From NCBI GenBank assembly GCA_024280995.1, contig JAMXLM010000037.1, positions 1 to 64,000 on the forward strand: a stretch of DNA of 64,000 nucleotides. Direction: 5' to 3'. The notes beneath the pieces were generated by a model, which saw only the letters and a program-made list of their open reading frames with translations, was not told where the DNA came from and searched no databases. The position numbers and the translations under genes are program-made. The stretch comes from Candidatus Dormiibacterota bacterium (GTDB taxonomy: Bacteria; Chloroflexota; Dormibacteria; Dormibacterales; Dormibacteraceae). Below, piece by piece: positions 9,249 through 18,164 of the stretch. Position 1 is the stretch's first letter, and every line of letters begins with the position of its first letter.

Positions 9249-9997
9249 CCCCTTCGCGCCCGGATGTAGGCGCTCCCCACCTTGCCCGTTCCGGGCAGCT
9301 GCTGCGTCGAATGCACCTCGAAGTCCACGTCCACGAAACCGGCGGCTTCGAGCTTCGCGCGATAGTCGTCGATCGGGATCGTCCCCGCGATGCAGCCCGC
9401 CCACGAATCGAGGCGCTTCTTCACGTCGGCGCTCAAGGCCTCGAGCTCGACCATGTCGGCGACGGCGAACCGGCCCCCCGGCCGGAGCACCCGGTGAGCC
9501 TCACGGATGACCGCGCTCTTGTCCTCGGCGAGGTTGATCACGCAGTTGGAGATGACGACGTCGACCGACGCTTCTGGGAGCGGGATCTCCTCGATCGAAC
9601 CTTTGAGAAAGGTCGCGTTCTCCACTCCCGCGCGCTCACGATTGCGGTTGGCCAGCTCGAGCATCTCGTCGGTCATGTCCAGGCCGTACGCGTGGCCGCC
9701 CGGGCTCACCCGCCGCGCCGAAAGCAGCACGTCCAGTCCGGCGCCGGAGCCGAGGTCGAGCACCACCTCGCCGGGCTTCAGCTCCGCCAGCGCGGTCGGG
9801 TTTCCGCAGCCCAGGCTGACCGATTCGCCGAGCCCGATCTGGCCAAGCTCTTCGGCCGAGTAATTGCTGTCACAGCAGGAGTCGTCGCCGCAGGAGCCAC
9901 CACAACATCCTTGTGACTCGTTCAGCACCGCCAGCTCCTTCGCCAGGCGCGAGTAGCGCTCCGTCACCGCCCACTTGACCTTGCTATCCATCGACAT
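9245..9997 (-). CDS. arsM: Arsenite methyltransferase
   Basis: CCGGSCGDDSCC..., GEVVLDLGSGAGLDVLLSARRVSPGGHAYGLDMTDEML, SNCVINLAEDK. Confidence 0.85.
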   Translation of the reverse strand: MSMDSKVKWAVTERYSRLAKELAVLNESQGCCGGSCGDDSCCDSNYSAEELGQIGLGESVSLGCGNPTALAELKPGEVVLDLGSGAGLDVLLSARRVSPGGHAYGLDMTDEMLELANRNRERAGVENATFLKGSIEEIPLPEASVDVVISNCVINLAEDKSAVIREAHRVLRPGGRFAVADMVELEALSADVKKRLDSWAGCIAGTIPIDDYRAKLEAAGFVDVDFEVHSTQQLPGTGKVGSAYIRARRG

Positions 9998-10009
9998 CTA
10001 TCGATGGAT
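9986..10009. promoter_or_regulatory. Candidate ArsR operator
   Basis: ATCCATCGA-CATCTA-TCGATGGAT (perfect 9-bp arms) between arsM and arsR. Confidence 0.6.
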
Positions 10010-10026
10010 TATGTACCATCAAGGTC

Positions 10027-10371
10027 GTGGCCGTCAAGGAGCTGCCGATGATTCGCGAGCGTGGGGTCTGCTGCGGTCTTCCGGCGGTCAACGGGAAGTG
10101 GGCGGCGGAGCGCGCCGAGCTGATGAAGGCGCTGAGCGATCCGACGCGACTCACCATGGTCGCGTCGCTCTGGAAGGCGCGAACGCCGATCTGCATCTGC
10201 GACTTCACGGCCGGCCTGGGACTGACCCAGCCGACGATCTCCCACCACATGGCGAGGCTGAAGGACGCGGGTCTCGTCGACGCCGACAAGCGAGGGATCT
10301 GGATCTACTACCGGCTCCGGGACGAGCTGCCGGCGGAGACGCGAAAGTTGCTGAGCCAGCTCCTGGACTAG
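10027..10371 (+). CDS. arsR: ArsR/SmtB family transcriptional regulator
   Basis: MKALSDPTRLTMVASLWKARTPICICDFTAGLGLTQPTISHHMARLKDAGLVDADKRG. Confidence 0.9.
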   Translation: MAVKELPMIRERGVCCGLPAVNGKWAAERAELMKALSDPTRLTMVASLWKARTPICICDFTAGLGLTQPTISHHMARLKDAGLVDADKRGIWIYYRLRDELPAETRKLLSQLLD

Positions 10372-10406
10372 CGCCACTTTTCGGCGCGCACCGCTACTCT
10401 TTCGCC

Positions 10407-11555
10407 GTGCGCGGGCGCGCCGGGGTTCTTGTTGCAGTCGTGGCGCTCGTCGCCTGCGGCGGTCCGACACCGGTCGGACACACGTCGGCCACCTCGTCGC
10501 CCTCTTCAGCGTCCACGCCTTCGGGGGCCGCGAGTCCGAGCGCCGCAGCGAGCCCGACCGCCTCGGCGGCGACGATGGTGCACTGCGCCTCGGCCGTCCC
10601 GGCAGGCGACAACCTCGTCATCGGCACGGTGGTCGGCGACCCGACGGTCGTGGTCCGCGACATCCAGGACCCTGCCCATGCCCGCAACGTGTGCACGTTC
10701 GACAGCTCGGCGACGTCGCCGATCTTCGTGAGCGGCACGACGGTGGCCTACGAGACGACGGCTGACGAGATCGTCACCGCCGACCTCGGCAGCGCGAGCG
10801 CCACCGTGCGCGCCACGTACGCCGCGGGATTCGGCGCCGGTCAGTACGCGTTCAGCCCCGACGGCAAGTCGATGACCTACATCAGCGGCAACGCCTGGCA
10901 CCTCGTCGGAGCCTCGGGCGACAGGGTCCTGACCACGCTGCCGGCGGTCCCCGGGCGAGGCGTCAACCCACAGCAGGACGACAGTTTGCTTGCCTTCTCG
11001 CCCGACGGCCAGTACCTCGCCTTCTTCCAGACCTTCCACGTCGGCGGCAGCGGCGCAACCTCGCCCGACCAGGTCCGGCGGGTGAGCGATGGCGGATTGG
11101 TCTACTCGACCTCCGGCGCGACCATGGCGGTGTGGGCGTCGGTGCCGAGCCGTCTGTTCTTCCGCGACGGCGCCGGGAACGTCAAGCGGTGGGACCCCAT
11201 CGCCGGGGTCTCTTCAATGACCACGCTCTCCTGGATCCGGCCGCAGTCATCGCCTGACGGCCGCTGGATCGCGTACACCTTCCCGACGCCGAGCGGAGTC
11301 GACGGGGTCGGCTTCTACAGCGTGCAGTCGAACAGCGTCTCGAACACGAGCCCGCCCGGCAGGTCCGGAGTTCGATTCCTGACCAATGACCTGGTCTTCT
11401 ACATCGGTGAGAAGGCGTGCTCGACCTGCTTCGGCGGCCAGGCAACCCCGAGCGGGGTCACGTACATCTACAGCATCGCCGGCGCATCGGAGATCACGTC
11501 CCGCCTCTCCACCGTCGACGACGCCTGGCCGCACGTGACCGCCCCGGCGCTCTAA
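10407..11555 (+). CDS. Beta-propeller (TolB/WD40-like) lipoprotein
   Basis: GTG start; lipobox VALVACGG; FSPDGKSMTYISG, FSPDGQYLAFFQ, SSPDGRWIAYTFP repeats. Confidence 0.75.
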   Translation: MRGRAGVLVAVVALVACGGPTPVGHTSATSSPSSASTPSGAASPSAAASPTASAATMVHCASAVPAGDNLVIGTVVGDPTVVVRDIQDPAHARNVCTFDSSATSPIFVSGTTVAYETTADEIVTADLGSASATVRATYAAGFGAGQYAFSPDGKSMTYISGNAWHLVGASGDRVLTTLPAVPGRGVNPQQDDSLLAFSPDGQYLAFFQTFHVGGSGATSPDQVRRVSDGGLVYSTSGATMAVWASVPSRLFFRDGAGNVKRWDPIAGVSSMTTLSWIRPQSSPDGRWIAYTFPTPSGVDGVGFYSVQSNSVSNTSPPGRSGVRFLTNDLVFYIGEKACSTCFGGQATPSGVTYIYSIAGASEITSRLSTVDDAWPHVTAPAL

Positions 11556-11558
11556 GAG

Positions 11559-11984
11559 CTAGGCCATCTCCCGGCGGCCTTGATCGCCGTTTGCCTTGTC
11601 CGGCGTCCCCACCATCCGCTCGACGACGGCGCGGTAGTGCAGCAGGGCCTGGCGCATGCCTTCGGTCTTGTCGCCGCGCGACTGCATCCCAAGGCGGTGC
11701 GCCCGCTGGGCGTCCGCCGGCAGCTCACGCTCGGTCAGTGGGTGCCCACGCTCACGCAGGACTGACATCACCAGGGCCTCCGCCTCACGCACCGCTTGCT
11801 CGGGGGCGTCGACGAACTTCGTCTCGATCTCGTTCCAGTCCTTGAGGTAGCGGTCGCGCGCTTCCGGTGCGAGTGGCCGCAGCTGCGGTCGCGAGCGCCC
11901 GACGCCGGCGGCACGAATAAGGAAGAGGAGAACGACGACGACGAGGGCCACCATAAGAATCACAACCAGCGTTGAACCGTCCAT
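11559..11984 (-). CDS. Membrane-anchored hypothetical protein
   Basis: N-terminal TM helix plus conserved-looking soluble domain. Confidence 0.65.
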   Translation of the reverse strand: MDGSTLVVILMVALVVVVLLFLIRAAGVGRSRPQLRPLAPEARDRYLKDWNEIETKFVDAPEQAVREAEALVMSVLRERGHPLTERELPADAQRAHRLGMQSRGDKTEGMRQALLHYRAVVERMVGTPDKANGDQGRREMA

Positions 11985-12075
11985 CAGCTCGGCACCTCCA
12001 AACTAGGAACGCCGGCCGCCGGCCTTCGAACCGGAAGTCGCTGAGTGCGCCGAGACGCCGGGGCGTTGAACCCTT

Positions 12076-12414
12076 GTGGAGATCAGGCAGGCTCTACTCT
12101 GGAGCGGCCTGCTGATGGGGAGCCAGGCGACCGATACGCTCACCACGGCGGTGGATCGCGCCCGCGGGGCGGTTGAAGCGATGCCGATCACCAGCCGTCT
12201 GCTCGAGGTCGGAGGCGTGGCGCTGCTCTGGACGTTCAAGCTGATGATCGTGGCTTCCGCCGCGGCCGCCCTGCTGGCAGCCGCGCAGATGGTGCGCCAG
12301 GATCAGCGGCGTTCGCAGATCACCTTCCGTGTCTGCCTGATTGCGGTCCAGGCGGTGACCATCGGCCTGGCGGCCGTGTCGGTCAGCAACCTCGCCCTGA
12401 TGACGTCGATCTAG
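12076..12414 (+). CDS. Hypothetical membrane protein
   Basis: Hydrophobic segments; 112 aa. Confidence 0.5.
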   Translation: MEIRQALLWSGLLMGSQATDTLTTAVDRARGAVEAMPITSRLLEVGGVALLWTFKLMIVASAAAALLAAAQMVRQDQRRSQITFRVCLIAVQAVTIGLAAVSVSNLALMTSI

Positions 12415-12420
12415 AGAGCG

Positions 12421-12615
12421 TCAGTACAGGCCGAGGCGCAGCCGCCGTCTACCTTCGCGTTGAGCTGTGGCCTTGACCGGCCGATGACGGTCCCAGGCCT
12501 GCACGCAGCTCTCGCACGTGCAGCCGGGGCCCGCCCTGAGCGACTTCGCGTGGGGCGAAGCGCCCACCAACTTCAACAACTTTTCGAAGATGTTTCTGCG
12601 ACGTAGTGCTGGCAT
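12421..12615 (-). CDS. Small hypothetical protein
   Basis: 64-aa ORF, coding status uncertain. Confidence 0.35.
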   Translation of the reverse strand: MPALRRRNIFEKLLKLVGASPHAKSLRAGPGCTCESCVQAWDRHRPVKATAQREGRRRLRLGLY

Positions 12616-12770
12616 GGGGTCCTCCTGGTTACTGCGACTGTCTGGTTTAACGACGAAACGTCAAATTCCCTGCACCTGGCGGGTTTTGGTTAGCCGGACC
12701 CGGTTCGCCGTTATGGCTTCTCACCAAGAGGTCGGGGATGTCACGGCAGCTTCGATTCAGGAGGGAGTTC

Positions 12771-13172
12771 ATGTTCAGATTGCGAATGGCGATTCTCGGT
12801 GCGACCGCCGCCCTCGCCCTCGGAGGGGCCAGCGCGATGGCCATGGGCGAGGGCATCGGTGGCGGAGACGACCACGGAGACGCCGTTGCTTCGGCCGCCA
12901 GGAGCTGCCCGCACGACGCGAGCGGCGACCGCGACTCTCACGGCGACTGCGTCAGCGCGATCGCCTCGGCCAACGGCCAGGCACACCGCGATGGCGGCGG
13001 ATCCGGCCAGAACGGTAAGAGCACGGCTCCGGGCCAGGTCTGCAAGGCCGCCGATTCGACGGAGGCCGCCGAGCCGGCCGACAAGGCCGCGGACCGCACC
13101 GAGGATCGGGCTGAGCAGCAGGCCTTCGTGGCGTGTGTGAAGGCCCACGCCGCGGCCAACACGGGCAGCTGA
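12771..13172 (+). CDS. Secreted Asp/Ala-rich hypothetical protein
   Basis: GAGGGAG ribosome-binding site; MFRLRMAILGATAALALGGASAMA signal. Confidence 0.6.
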   Translation: MFRLRMAILGATAALALGGASAMAMGEGIGGGDDHGDAVASAARSCPHDASGDRDSHGDCVSAIASANGQAHRDGGGSGQNGKSTAPGQVCKAADSTEAAEPADKAADRTEDRAEQQAFVACVKAHAAANTGS

Positions 13173-13330
13173 TTCCAATGACCTGGTAAGCGGGGCTTCC
13201 CGGGTAAGGGGTGTGTGAAGGGGCGGGGCCGAAAGGCTTCGCTCCTTCCATTTATGGTGCGACCCATGCAGCCTGAGCGCCGCATGGGTCGACTTCTGAA
13301 CGGCGGTGTTGTGCGGGTCTCGTGCCGCGG

Positions 13331-13459
13331 CTAGGTTCGCATCGAGCCCACACCCGTGAGCACGCCGGGTCGCGGACGGGTGGACCGGAGCGCGAACAAG
13401 CTGGCGGCGAGCGCCGAAAGAATGATCAGGACCGGGATCACCCGCGTCTTCTTCCCCAC
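13331..13459 (-). CDS. Putative 42-aa single-pass membrane protein (below ORF-track cutoff)
   Basis: AGGAGG at 13468-13473 on the minus strand, 8 nt before GTG; VGKKTRVIPVLIILSALAASLFALRSTRPRPGVLTGVGSMRT. Confidence 0.45.
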   Translation of the reverse strand: MGKKTRVIPVLIILSALAASLFALRSTRPRPGVLTGVGSMRT

Positions 13460-13573
13460 CTTCCACACCTCCTTTCTCCGAGTTCGGAATCGCTTCCGTC
13501 GACGTCTTGTGCTCTATCAGCTAGAACGCTCGACCGGGGAAGGTGTTACGTGTTGGTCCTACGATGAGGCGAC

Positions 13574-13951
13574 ATGCTCGGTGATCATCCGATCGAGGTC
13601 GTGCTGCTGGCCACCGACCTCGAGGCGTCGCGCGATTTCTACCGCAACCAGGTCGGTCTGGAGATCATCAACGAGACTCCGTCCGGCGTGACGTTTCGCT
13701 GCGGCGGGAGCACCCGGCTCGCTCTGAGCAAGAGCTCGGTCGGGACCGCCGACAGCCAGACCCAGGCGGCCTGGCGCGTGGGTGACCTCGACGCTGAGCT
13801 TGCCGAGCTGCGCGCACGCGGCGTGATCATCGAGGAATACGACCTGCCGGGTCTCAAGACGGTCGACGGGATCGCCGACGTCGGGTTTGCGCGTATCGCC
13901 TGGTTTATCGACCCCGGGAAGAACTGCATCGGAGTGATGCAGCTGAAGTAG
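13574..13951 (+). CDS. VOC (glyoxalase/bleomycin-resistance-like) protein
   Basis: VVLLATDLEASRDFYRNQVGLEI...AWFIDPGKNCIGVMQL. Confidence 0.85.
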   Translation: MLGDHPIEVVLLATDLEASRDFYRNQVGLEIINETPSGVTFRCGGSTRLALSKSSVGTADSQTQAAWRVGDLDAELAELRARGVIIEEYDLPGLKTVDGIADVGFARIAWFIDPGKNCIGVMQLK

Positions 13952-13962
13952 CCGGAAACGGT

Positions 13963-13989
13963 GCGGGCCGGACTCATCGCCCGGCCCGC
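13963..13989. terminator. Terminator-like hairpin
   Basis: GCGGGCCGG(N9)CCGGCCCGC between convergent genes. Confidence 0.6.
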
Positions 13990-14010
13990 GCTCATCTCAG
14001 ATCCGAGTGC

Positions 14011-14892
14011 TTACTGATTGTTCTCCGCGGTCACTGTGCGGAAGGTGTCCTCGACGGCGCCGGCGATCGTCTGCTGGCCCGACTGGCTCGGGTGCACGTC
14101 GCAGTTCGGAAACGCCGGCGCAGGACTGGAGGTGCCGATGTTGAGGAGCCCGGCCTCACACGTGTGCCCGCCGGCGACCGCCGCCGAGCTCTGCATCGCG
14201 GTGAACACGTCTGCGATGACCGCGCCGTGCTTCGCGGCGCTCGCGGTCACGAAGTGGTTGAGGAGCTCTGCGCCCTGGACCGACGCCGGGTCGGCGTAGT
14301 CGAGTGCGTAGTAGTTCACCACCTCGAGCACCCCGTGATAGCCGGTGGCCCGAATGCCGCCGAGGATGGTGTCGATGTTTGCGCTCATCGCCGCAAGTCC
14401 GGCCACCAGGCAGCCCTGGTCGGCCCCGCAGACTCGCTGGAGGATGAAAGCGTCGTTGGCCCCAATGCCGAGGCTGACCAGCCGCGTGTCGGGTTGGGTC
14501 GCCAGGAACCGCGTCGCGAAAGCCATCTGCGTCGCCGCGCCCTCGTAGGAGACGTGGAGCGGGAAACGGGCCTTGAACGGCACACATCCGTTGTCGTTGT
14601 GTCCCGCGACCCCGACGGCGAACATGAACCCGCCCGACGCCTCGCCGGGGCAGGACGCGTTGACCGCCTCGAGCTTGAGGTCACGTCCGACGTAATCGGG
14701 GTAGCCGACGAAGTTCTTCGCGTTTACGTAGGCAAAGCCATCGCCGGCGATGTAGCCGAAGACCACGCTGTCCCCGAGCGCAAGGTACGACGGGTGGTCG
14801 TCCTCGCTGGCCGCGGCGCCAGGACCCGCGAACAGCACCAATCCAAGAGCCAGGGCGATCACGGCAGTGCCGAACCACTGTCTTCGCGGCAT
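14011..14892 (-). CDS. SGNH/GDSL-type secreted hydrolase
   Basis: SYLALGDSVVFGY, SLGIGANDA, DVHPSQSGQQ. Confidence 0.85.
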   Translation of the reverse strand: MPRRQWFGTAVIALALGLVLFAGPGAAASEDDHPSYLALGDSVVFGYIAGDGFAYVNAKNFVGYPDYVGRDLKLEAVNASCPGEASGGFMFAVGVAGHNDNGCVPFKARFPLHVSYEGAATQMAFATRFLATQPDTRLVSLGIGANDAFILQRVCGADQGCLVAGLAAMSANIDTILGGIRATGYHGVLEVVNYYALDYADPASVQGAELLNHFVTASAAKHGAVIADVFTAMQSSAAVAGGHTCEAGLLNIGTSSPAPAFPNCDVHPSQSGQQTIAGAVEDTFRTVTAENNQ

Positions 14893-14992
14893 CTCGAGCT
14901 CCTCCCCTAATTCCCAACGAAATGCGACGTGAGGAACCGCACATTAGTCGGTTTCGGAGCGAAGCGAAACTTGCGATCGAGGCAGCCGGATC

Positions 14993-15496
14993 TCAGGTCC
15001 GATCGAACAGCCAGCGGGTCGCGCCGTCCGGCTCGGACGAGGCGACTCCGGTCGCGCTGACCGGGGTTACCTCGTACAGATCCCATGGCGGAGGACCCGC
15101 GCTGGGGGCGCTGAAAGGCGCGACGAACGCGCCGTCCCGGACCTCCGCGGGCCACCCGCCGGCGACGTAGATCTTCGCCAAACGTTCGAGCGTCTCGGCG
15201 TCGGTCACCCTGGCCGCGGTCCCCTCGACGGTGAGGTCGATGTCGTCCAGCGAGACCGAGAGGACGCAGCGCGGGTTGGCCATCACATTTCGGCTCTTGC
15301 GCGTCGACGGGCCGCTGACGAAGTAGGGCTTGCCGTCCGACCACACGGCGCCCACGCCCGCCACGTGCGGGGTGCCGTCGGCGTTGGTCGTCGCCAGCCA
15401 GTACGTCTTGTGCGCGGCGGCGTCGCCTATCTGCCTCTCGACGCGGCTCCAGGGGATGGGGTCGTGACCGTAGATGTCGAGGTTCTTCGTTTCCAT
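14993..15496 (-). CDS. Pyridoxamine 5'-phosphate oxidase family protein
   Basis: YWLATTNADGTPHVAGVGAVWSDGKPYFVSGPSTRKSRNVMANPRCVLSV. Confidence 0.8.
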   Translation of the reverse strand: METKNLDIYGHDPIPWSRVERQIGDAAAHKTYWLATTNADGTPHVAGVGAVWSDGKPYFVSGPSTRKSRNVMANPRCVLSVSLDDIDLTVEGTAARVTDAETLERLAKIYVAGGWPAEVRDGAFVAPFSAPSAGPPPWDLYEVTPVSATGVASSEPDGATRWLFDRT

Positions 15497-15511
15497 CTGC
15501 GCGCCTCCATT

Positions 15512-15994
15512 TCAGCTCGCTCTCAGCCTGGGGAACAGCCAGGTCGGTCCCAGGGTGAGGAACCCTCCCAGCAACACGATTCCGGCGATGACGCCAGACC
15601 AGAAATCAGGCCCGGAGATCAGGCCTCCAGCGTATCCGTACCTCGTGACCAGGTAGGCGAGGATCCAGTACAGAACGCTGCTGACCAGCCCCGGCGAGTA
15701 ATCGCGCTGCCCCACGGTCCAGAAGATGTGAACCGTCACGCCGTGTGCCGCGAAGCCGAAGATCCAGAACAGCGGCAGCACGACGAGATGGCCACCGAAG
15801 AGATCGAAGAGCGCGTTGCTCGCGGCGATGCCGAGGACCGCACCGGCGTTGAACCAGAAGAACATGCGGGCGTTGTACCCGGGCCAGAAATGGCCGCTCA
15901 CCCATTGGACGAAGCCGCCGTTCATCATCGTCTCGTCGAGCAGGTGAACGACGTAAGCGGCCAGAAGCCCCCAGGCGAAGAGGTCGAGGGTCAT
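15512..15994 (-). CDS. HXXEE-like membrane protein
   Basis: VVHLLDETMMNGGFVQWV and multiple TM helices. Confidence 0.55.
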   Translation of the reverse strand: MTLDLFAWGLLAAYVVHLLDETMMNGGFVQWVSGHFWPGYNARMFFWFNAGAVLGIAASNALFDLFGGHLVVLPLFWIFGFAAHGVTVHIFWTVGQRDYSPGLVSSVLYWILAYLVTRYGYAGGLISGPDFWSGVIAGIVLLGGFLTLGPTWLFPRLRAS

Positions 15995-16038
15995 CTCGTC
16001 TGATTATCCGGGCATCGGCCGGTCGCACCGGCAGGCGA

Positions 16039-16551
16039 CTACTCGAAGCGCAGACCGAACCTCTCGCAGAGCGATGGAACAGACGAAGGATCCAGCTCGA
16101 GGCCGTACCGAGACGCGATCGGACCGATGACCGCGGGGTCGCGCTTGCCGTCCTTGAGGACCTCGATCAGTTCCTCGAAGTACTTCTCGAAACCCGCAGG
16201 GGAGATGATCTCGAGCAGGCTTGCGTCGGTGTCGCCGGCGTTCCAGAACGTGTGCCACTGACCGCGCGGCTTCCAGATCACGTCCCCCTGGTCGCCGTAG
16301 ACCACGTCGTCGCCGAGGAGCGCGCCTACGCGACCGCTGCGGACCACGCTGTACTCGTCTTCTCGACTGTGCCGGTGGAGCGGCGCCGCCAGAGCACGCG
16401 GAGCCAGCGGATGCTCCACCAGCGAGAAACCGCCGTCGGAGTCGGAGCCCGGGATCATGAAGCGAACTCCCAGGCCGCCGAGACGGCCAAACGCTCCGGC
16501 ACCCGCCTTCAGGACTCGCGTCTCTATCACTGCCACTCCCAAACCCTCCAA
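16039..16551 (-). CDS. Cupin domain protein
   Basis: PLHRHSREDEYSVVRSGRVGALLGDDVVYGDQGDVIWKPRGQWHTFWNAGD. Confidence 0.85.
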   Translation of the reverse strand: MEGLGVAVIETRVLKAGAGAFGRLGGLGVRFMIPGSDSDGGFSLVEHPLAPRALAAPLHRHSREDEYSVVRSGRVGALLGDDVVYGDQGDVIWKPRGQWHTFWNAGDTDASLLEIISPAGFEKYFEELIEVLKDGKRDPAVIGPIASRYGLELDPSSVPSLCERFGLRFE

Positions 16552-16606
16552 TGCCTGAACGCCATGTTTATTGAATAGACGGGGACTGTATCATTCGCTG
16601 AACATA

Positions 16607-17227
16607 GTGTCAACCCATCGTGCGTACACGCTCAGAGTTCGAGCCGATCGCCAGCGGGAAACGCGGGCTCGGATCGTGGCCGCCACCGAAGCGCTCCATC
16701 GCGAAGTCGGGCCGGCCAGGACGACGATCGCGGACATTGCGCGCCGCGCCGGCGTCGAGCGGCTGACCGTCTACAACCACTTTCCGCGCCTGGATGACCT
16801 CCTCCGCGCGTGTCAGGCTCACTTTCTCGCAGGCCATCCGCCGCCCGACATCTCGCCGGGCGACGTGGCGAAGAGTCGGGCGCTCGACCGACTGGAGGAT
16901 TCGCTCACGCGGCTCTACCGCTGGTTTCGAGCCAACGAGGAGATGGAGCAGAACATCCACCGCGATCGAGACCTGCTGCCCGAGCTCGACGAGCTGCTGC
17001 GTCGGAGCGGGGACCCGATTTTCGACCGGGCGGCTTCCGCCTATGCCTCATTGATAGCGCGCGCCGCTCTCGCCGCTACAGAAGTCGAGACTTTCATCCG
17101 GCTCGCGTTCGATTTCCGGACGTGGAAGCTCGTCACGCGCGGTGGACTCTCAGACGACAAGGCTGCCCGCCTTTTCGTTCGCGCCGTTGCGAGCCTAGAA
17201 TCCCGGGCGAGGAGGGGGCAGGGATGA
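16607..17227 (+). CDS. TetR/AcrR family regulator (start uncertain)
   Basis: ARIVAATEALHREVGPARTTIADIARRAGVERLTVYNHFPRLDDLL. Confidence 0.85.
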   Translation: MSTHRAYTLRVRADRQRETRARIVAATEALHREVGPARTTIADIARRAGVERLTVYNHFPRLDDLLRACQAHFLAGHPPPDISPGDVAKSRALDRLEDSLTRLYRWFRANEEMEQNIHRDRDLLPELDELLRRSGDPIFDRAASAYASLIARAALAATEVETFIRLAFDFRTWKLVTRGGLSDDKAARLFVRAVASLESRARRGQG

Positions 17228-17604
17228 GCATTTGGGAGAGCGCTACGGCCGAGGCGACGCTTCCGGCCAAAGACCTGGATCGCGCACGGACGTTTTACTC
17301 CGAGCGGCTGGGTCTCGAACCGACGACGGAGGACCAGCAGGGAATCCATTTCGTGGTGGGCGGCACAAGGTTTCGCCTTTTCCGCAGCGGCGGATCAGCG
17401 TCCGGTTCGCACACGCAGCTTGCGCTGATGGTTTCCGACATCGACTCGCAAGTGAGGTCTCTTCGGGATCGCGGCCTGAGCTTCGAGGAGTACGACTACC
17501 CGAACCTTAAGACGGTCAACTCGATCGCCGACCTCGGATATGCGCGCGCAGCCTGGTTCAAGGACTCCGAGGGCAACCTGCTGGGGATCGCGGAGCTCAC
17601 TTAG
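17224..17604 (+). CDS. VOC family protein
   Basis: ATGA overlap with upstream TetR; AEATLPAKDLDRARTFYSERLGLEP...AWFKDSEGNLLGIAEL. Confidence 0.85.
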   Translation: MSIWESATAEATLPAKDLDRARTFYSERLGLEPTTEDQQGIHFVVGGTRFRLFRSGGSASGSHTQLALMVSDIDSQVRSLRDRGLSFEEYDYPNLKTVNSIADLGYARAAWFKDSEGNLLGIAELT

Positions 17605-17613
17605 AGAAGCACC

Positions 17614-18129
17614 TCAGCAGTCGAACACCGACCAGCAGATGTGGTTTCGCAACCGCTCGTCGTCGACCACCAGTTCGCGGATCGCCTTCGGGAGCTGGTC
17701 CAGCTGCCAGCGGCACTCTATCCGCCCCGCGCTTTCGTCCTGTCCCGCCGGTGCGGCGGCACGCACGGCCTTGATCGCATACGCGGCCGCGCCCAGCTCG
17801 TGCGCGGCGACGTGCGCAACGGCCGCGGCCTGAGCGGCTGCGTACGCGGCGAAGCGCGGGGCTCCGGTCAGGTCTCTCGCCGCACCGTTGGCGTGACCGG
17901 CCGCCGTCCGCGACTCGGTCATGGAGACCTCTCCTCGCGCCCATGCCCGGGCGAGCGCGATCGCCTGACGCTGCCGCAAGTCGTCTGGCCGAGCCATGCG
18001 GAACAGATGAAGGACGTGCTCGGCACACGTTGCCGCCCACAGAGCGAGAAGGTGGTGGTTTGAATCGGTGAGTGTGCCCCCGCGGCGGATGGTGATGAAA
18101 CGACGGTCGCGGCGTTTCGGAAGGATCAA
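17614..18129 (-). CDS. Putative immunity-like (Imm5-like) protein
   Basis: RQRQAIALARAWARGEVSMTESRTAAGHANGAARD...AHELGAAAYAIKAVRAA resembles the orphan 'putative immunity protein' family. Confidence 0.5.
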   Translation of the reverse strand: MILPKRRDRRFITIRRGGTLTDSNHHLLALWAATCAEHVLHLFRMARPDDLRQRQAIALARAWARGEVSMTESRTAAGHANGAARDLTGAPRFAAYAAAQAAAVAHVAAHELGAAAYAIKAVRAAAPAGQDESAGRIECRWQLDQLPKAIRELVVDDERLRNHICWSVFDC

Positions 18130-18164
18130 CTGCCGGACCGCGTGATAGTTCGTTCACCCACCCG

